A stretch of 6,494 nucleotides of DNA from Sutterella sp. (GTDB lineage: Bacteria > Pseudomonadota > Gammaproteobacteria > Burkholderiales > Burkholderiaceae_F). Below are positions 6,129 to 6,494 of the stretch, in pieces. The stretch spans positions 1-6,494 of the forward strand of contig DXSO01000096.1 of the NCBI GenBank assembly GCA_019410445.1, written 5' to 3'. Below the pieces are notes generated by a model. That model ran no database searches. It worked only from the letters and a program-made list of their open reading frames with translations, and was not told where the DNA came from. The translations under genes were made by a program, and so were the position numbers. How positions within the stretch are numbered: position 1 is the stretch's first letter; each line of letters opens with the position of its first letter.

Positions 6129-6149
6129 CCCGGGACATGAGTTTCCGGG
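6129..6149 (+). other. Hairpin in the symporter 3' untranslated region
   Basis: CCCGGGA pairs with TTCCGGG around the seven-base loop CATGAGT, with one G-T wobble. It is not followed by a T-run, so it is unlikely to terminate by itself. It may protect the symporter mRNA from 3' decay, though this is not demonstrated. Confidence 0.4.
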
Positions 6150-6164
6150 GTCGTGAAGAGCAAG

Positions 6165-6199
6165 GCCCGTAGGATCCCGTAAGACCTGCGGGCTTTTTT
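6165..6199 (+). terminator. Rho-independent terminator of the symporter gene
   Basis: GCCCGTAGG (6165-6173) pairs with CCTGCGGGC (6185-6193), with one G-T wobble and an 11-base loop. Six T residues follow directly (6194-6199). It lies 65 bases after the symporter stop codon on the same strand. Confidence 0.88.
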
Positions 6200-6311
6200 G
6201 CGTGTCTTTTTGAGGCTTGGCTTCTAAAGATTCCAGACGATTAGGCTAGTGGCGCAGCAATACGCAGATGCGCTCCTTGAGCGCCGCAAGACAGAAAGAG
6301 GGGAACAAAAA

Positions 6312-6336
6312 AGGCTCGGTTGGATTTCCCGAGCCT
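6312..6336 (-). terminator. Rho-independent terminator of the universal stress gene
   Basis: AGGCTCGG (6312-6319) pairs with CCGAGCCT (6329-6336) around a nine-base loop. On the reverse strand the stem runs into six T residues (forward A-run 6307-6312). It lies 47 bases past the stop of the reverse-strand stress protein gene. Confidence 0.85.
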
Positions 6337-6345
6337 GGTATTTAA

Positions 6346-6369
6346 GCGAGAGCATCAAAGCGCTCTCGC
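6346..6369 (-). other. Second hairpin downstream of the universal stress gene
   Basis: GCGAGAGC (6346-6353) and GCTCTCGC (6362-6369) form a perfect 8-bp stem with an eight-base loop. It lies between the stress protein stop and the main terminator. The following reverse-strand sequence (TTAAAT) is not a true T-tract, so it may be a transcript-stabilising or backup element. Confidence 0.45.
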
Positions 6370-6383
6370 AGTAACGCTATGGG

Positions 6384-6494
6384 TTAGCGGCGGATCAGCA
6401 GGATGGGTACATCGCCTTGAGCGGCGATGCGCGTTGCCGTCGAACCCATGACGGCGCTCTTGAAGCGGCCGTAGCCGTGGCTGCCCATGATCAC
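6384..6494 (-). CDS. Universal stress protein (UspA family), C-terminal fragment
   Basis: Only the last 36 codons and the TAA stop are in the window; the start lies beyond the right edge. The visible end reads VIMGSHGYGRFKSAVMGS, continues through TATRIAAQGDVPILLIRR and then stops. This matches the UspA C-terminal ATP-binding signature G-x2-G-x9-G-S/T (GSHGYGRFKSAVMGST), followed by the final beta strand (VPILLIRR). Such proteins are small cytoplasmic nucleotide-binding factors linked to survival under stress. The glycine motif suggests the ATP-binding subclass. The gene converges on the symporter and has its own terminator. Confidence 0.9.
   Translation of the reverse strand: MIMGSHGYGRFKSAVMGSTATRIAAQGDVPILLIRR

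Noticed and set aside
6217..6340. Possible small RNA between the two convergent genes
   Set aside because: TTGGCT and TAGGCT give only a weak promoter at 19-base spacing, and the hairpin at 6312-6336 has no forward-strand T-run to end such a transcript.

Overview
The window looks like an ordinary chromosomal segment of a Gram-negative proteobacterium. The evidence is the adjacent phoH-like (ybeZ) and ybeY genes, a PhoB/PhoR pair of the proteobacterial type, and moderate GC content. A host-associated betaproteobacterium (Burkholderiales, for example Sutterellaceae) is my best guess. That is an inference from gene style and not a database result.

Layout from left to right. Positions 1-2242 hold three forward genes, probably one transcript: the 3' part of a PhoH-family ATPase, the rRNA-maturation endoribonuclease ybeY (overlapping phoH by 23 bases), and a short-chain dehydrogenase/reductase (SDR). 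A strong hairpin at 2271-2294 then serves as a shared terminator for two converging units. Positions 2299-4342 hold phoR and phoB on the reverse strand, transcribed in the order phoB then phoR. A well-formed Pho box lies at 4431-4448, just upstream of a -10-like hexamer. Positions 4343-4854 are a 512-base AT-rich divergent intergenic region with several dyad symmetries. Positions 4855-6099 hold a forward sodium/acidic amino acid (or dicarboxylate) symporter with codon use typical of a highly expressed gene, followed by a Rho-independent terminator. Positions 6100-6383 are non-coding, with hairpins belonging to both converging units. Positions 6384-6494 hold the last 36 codons of a reverse-strand universal stress protein.

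How the genes work together: YbeZ and YbeY are known partners in ribosome/rRNA quality control. PhoR and PhoB form the phosphate-starvation two-component system, and the Pho box predicts positive autoregulation. The symporter and the stress protein are independent units. No mobile element, CRISPR array, tRNA or rRNA was seen. I found no convincing previously undescribed system. The points most worth checking are the altered sodium-site motif (NMNGT) in the symporter, the SDR in the position where ybeX/corC often sits, and the unexplained dyads upstream of the symporter.
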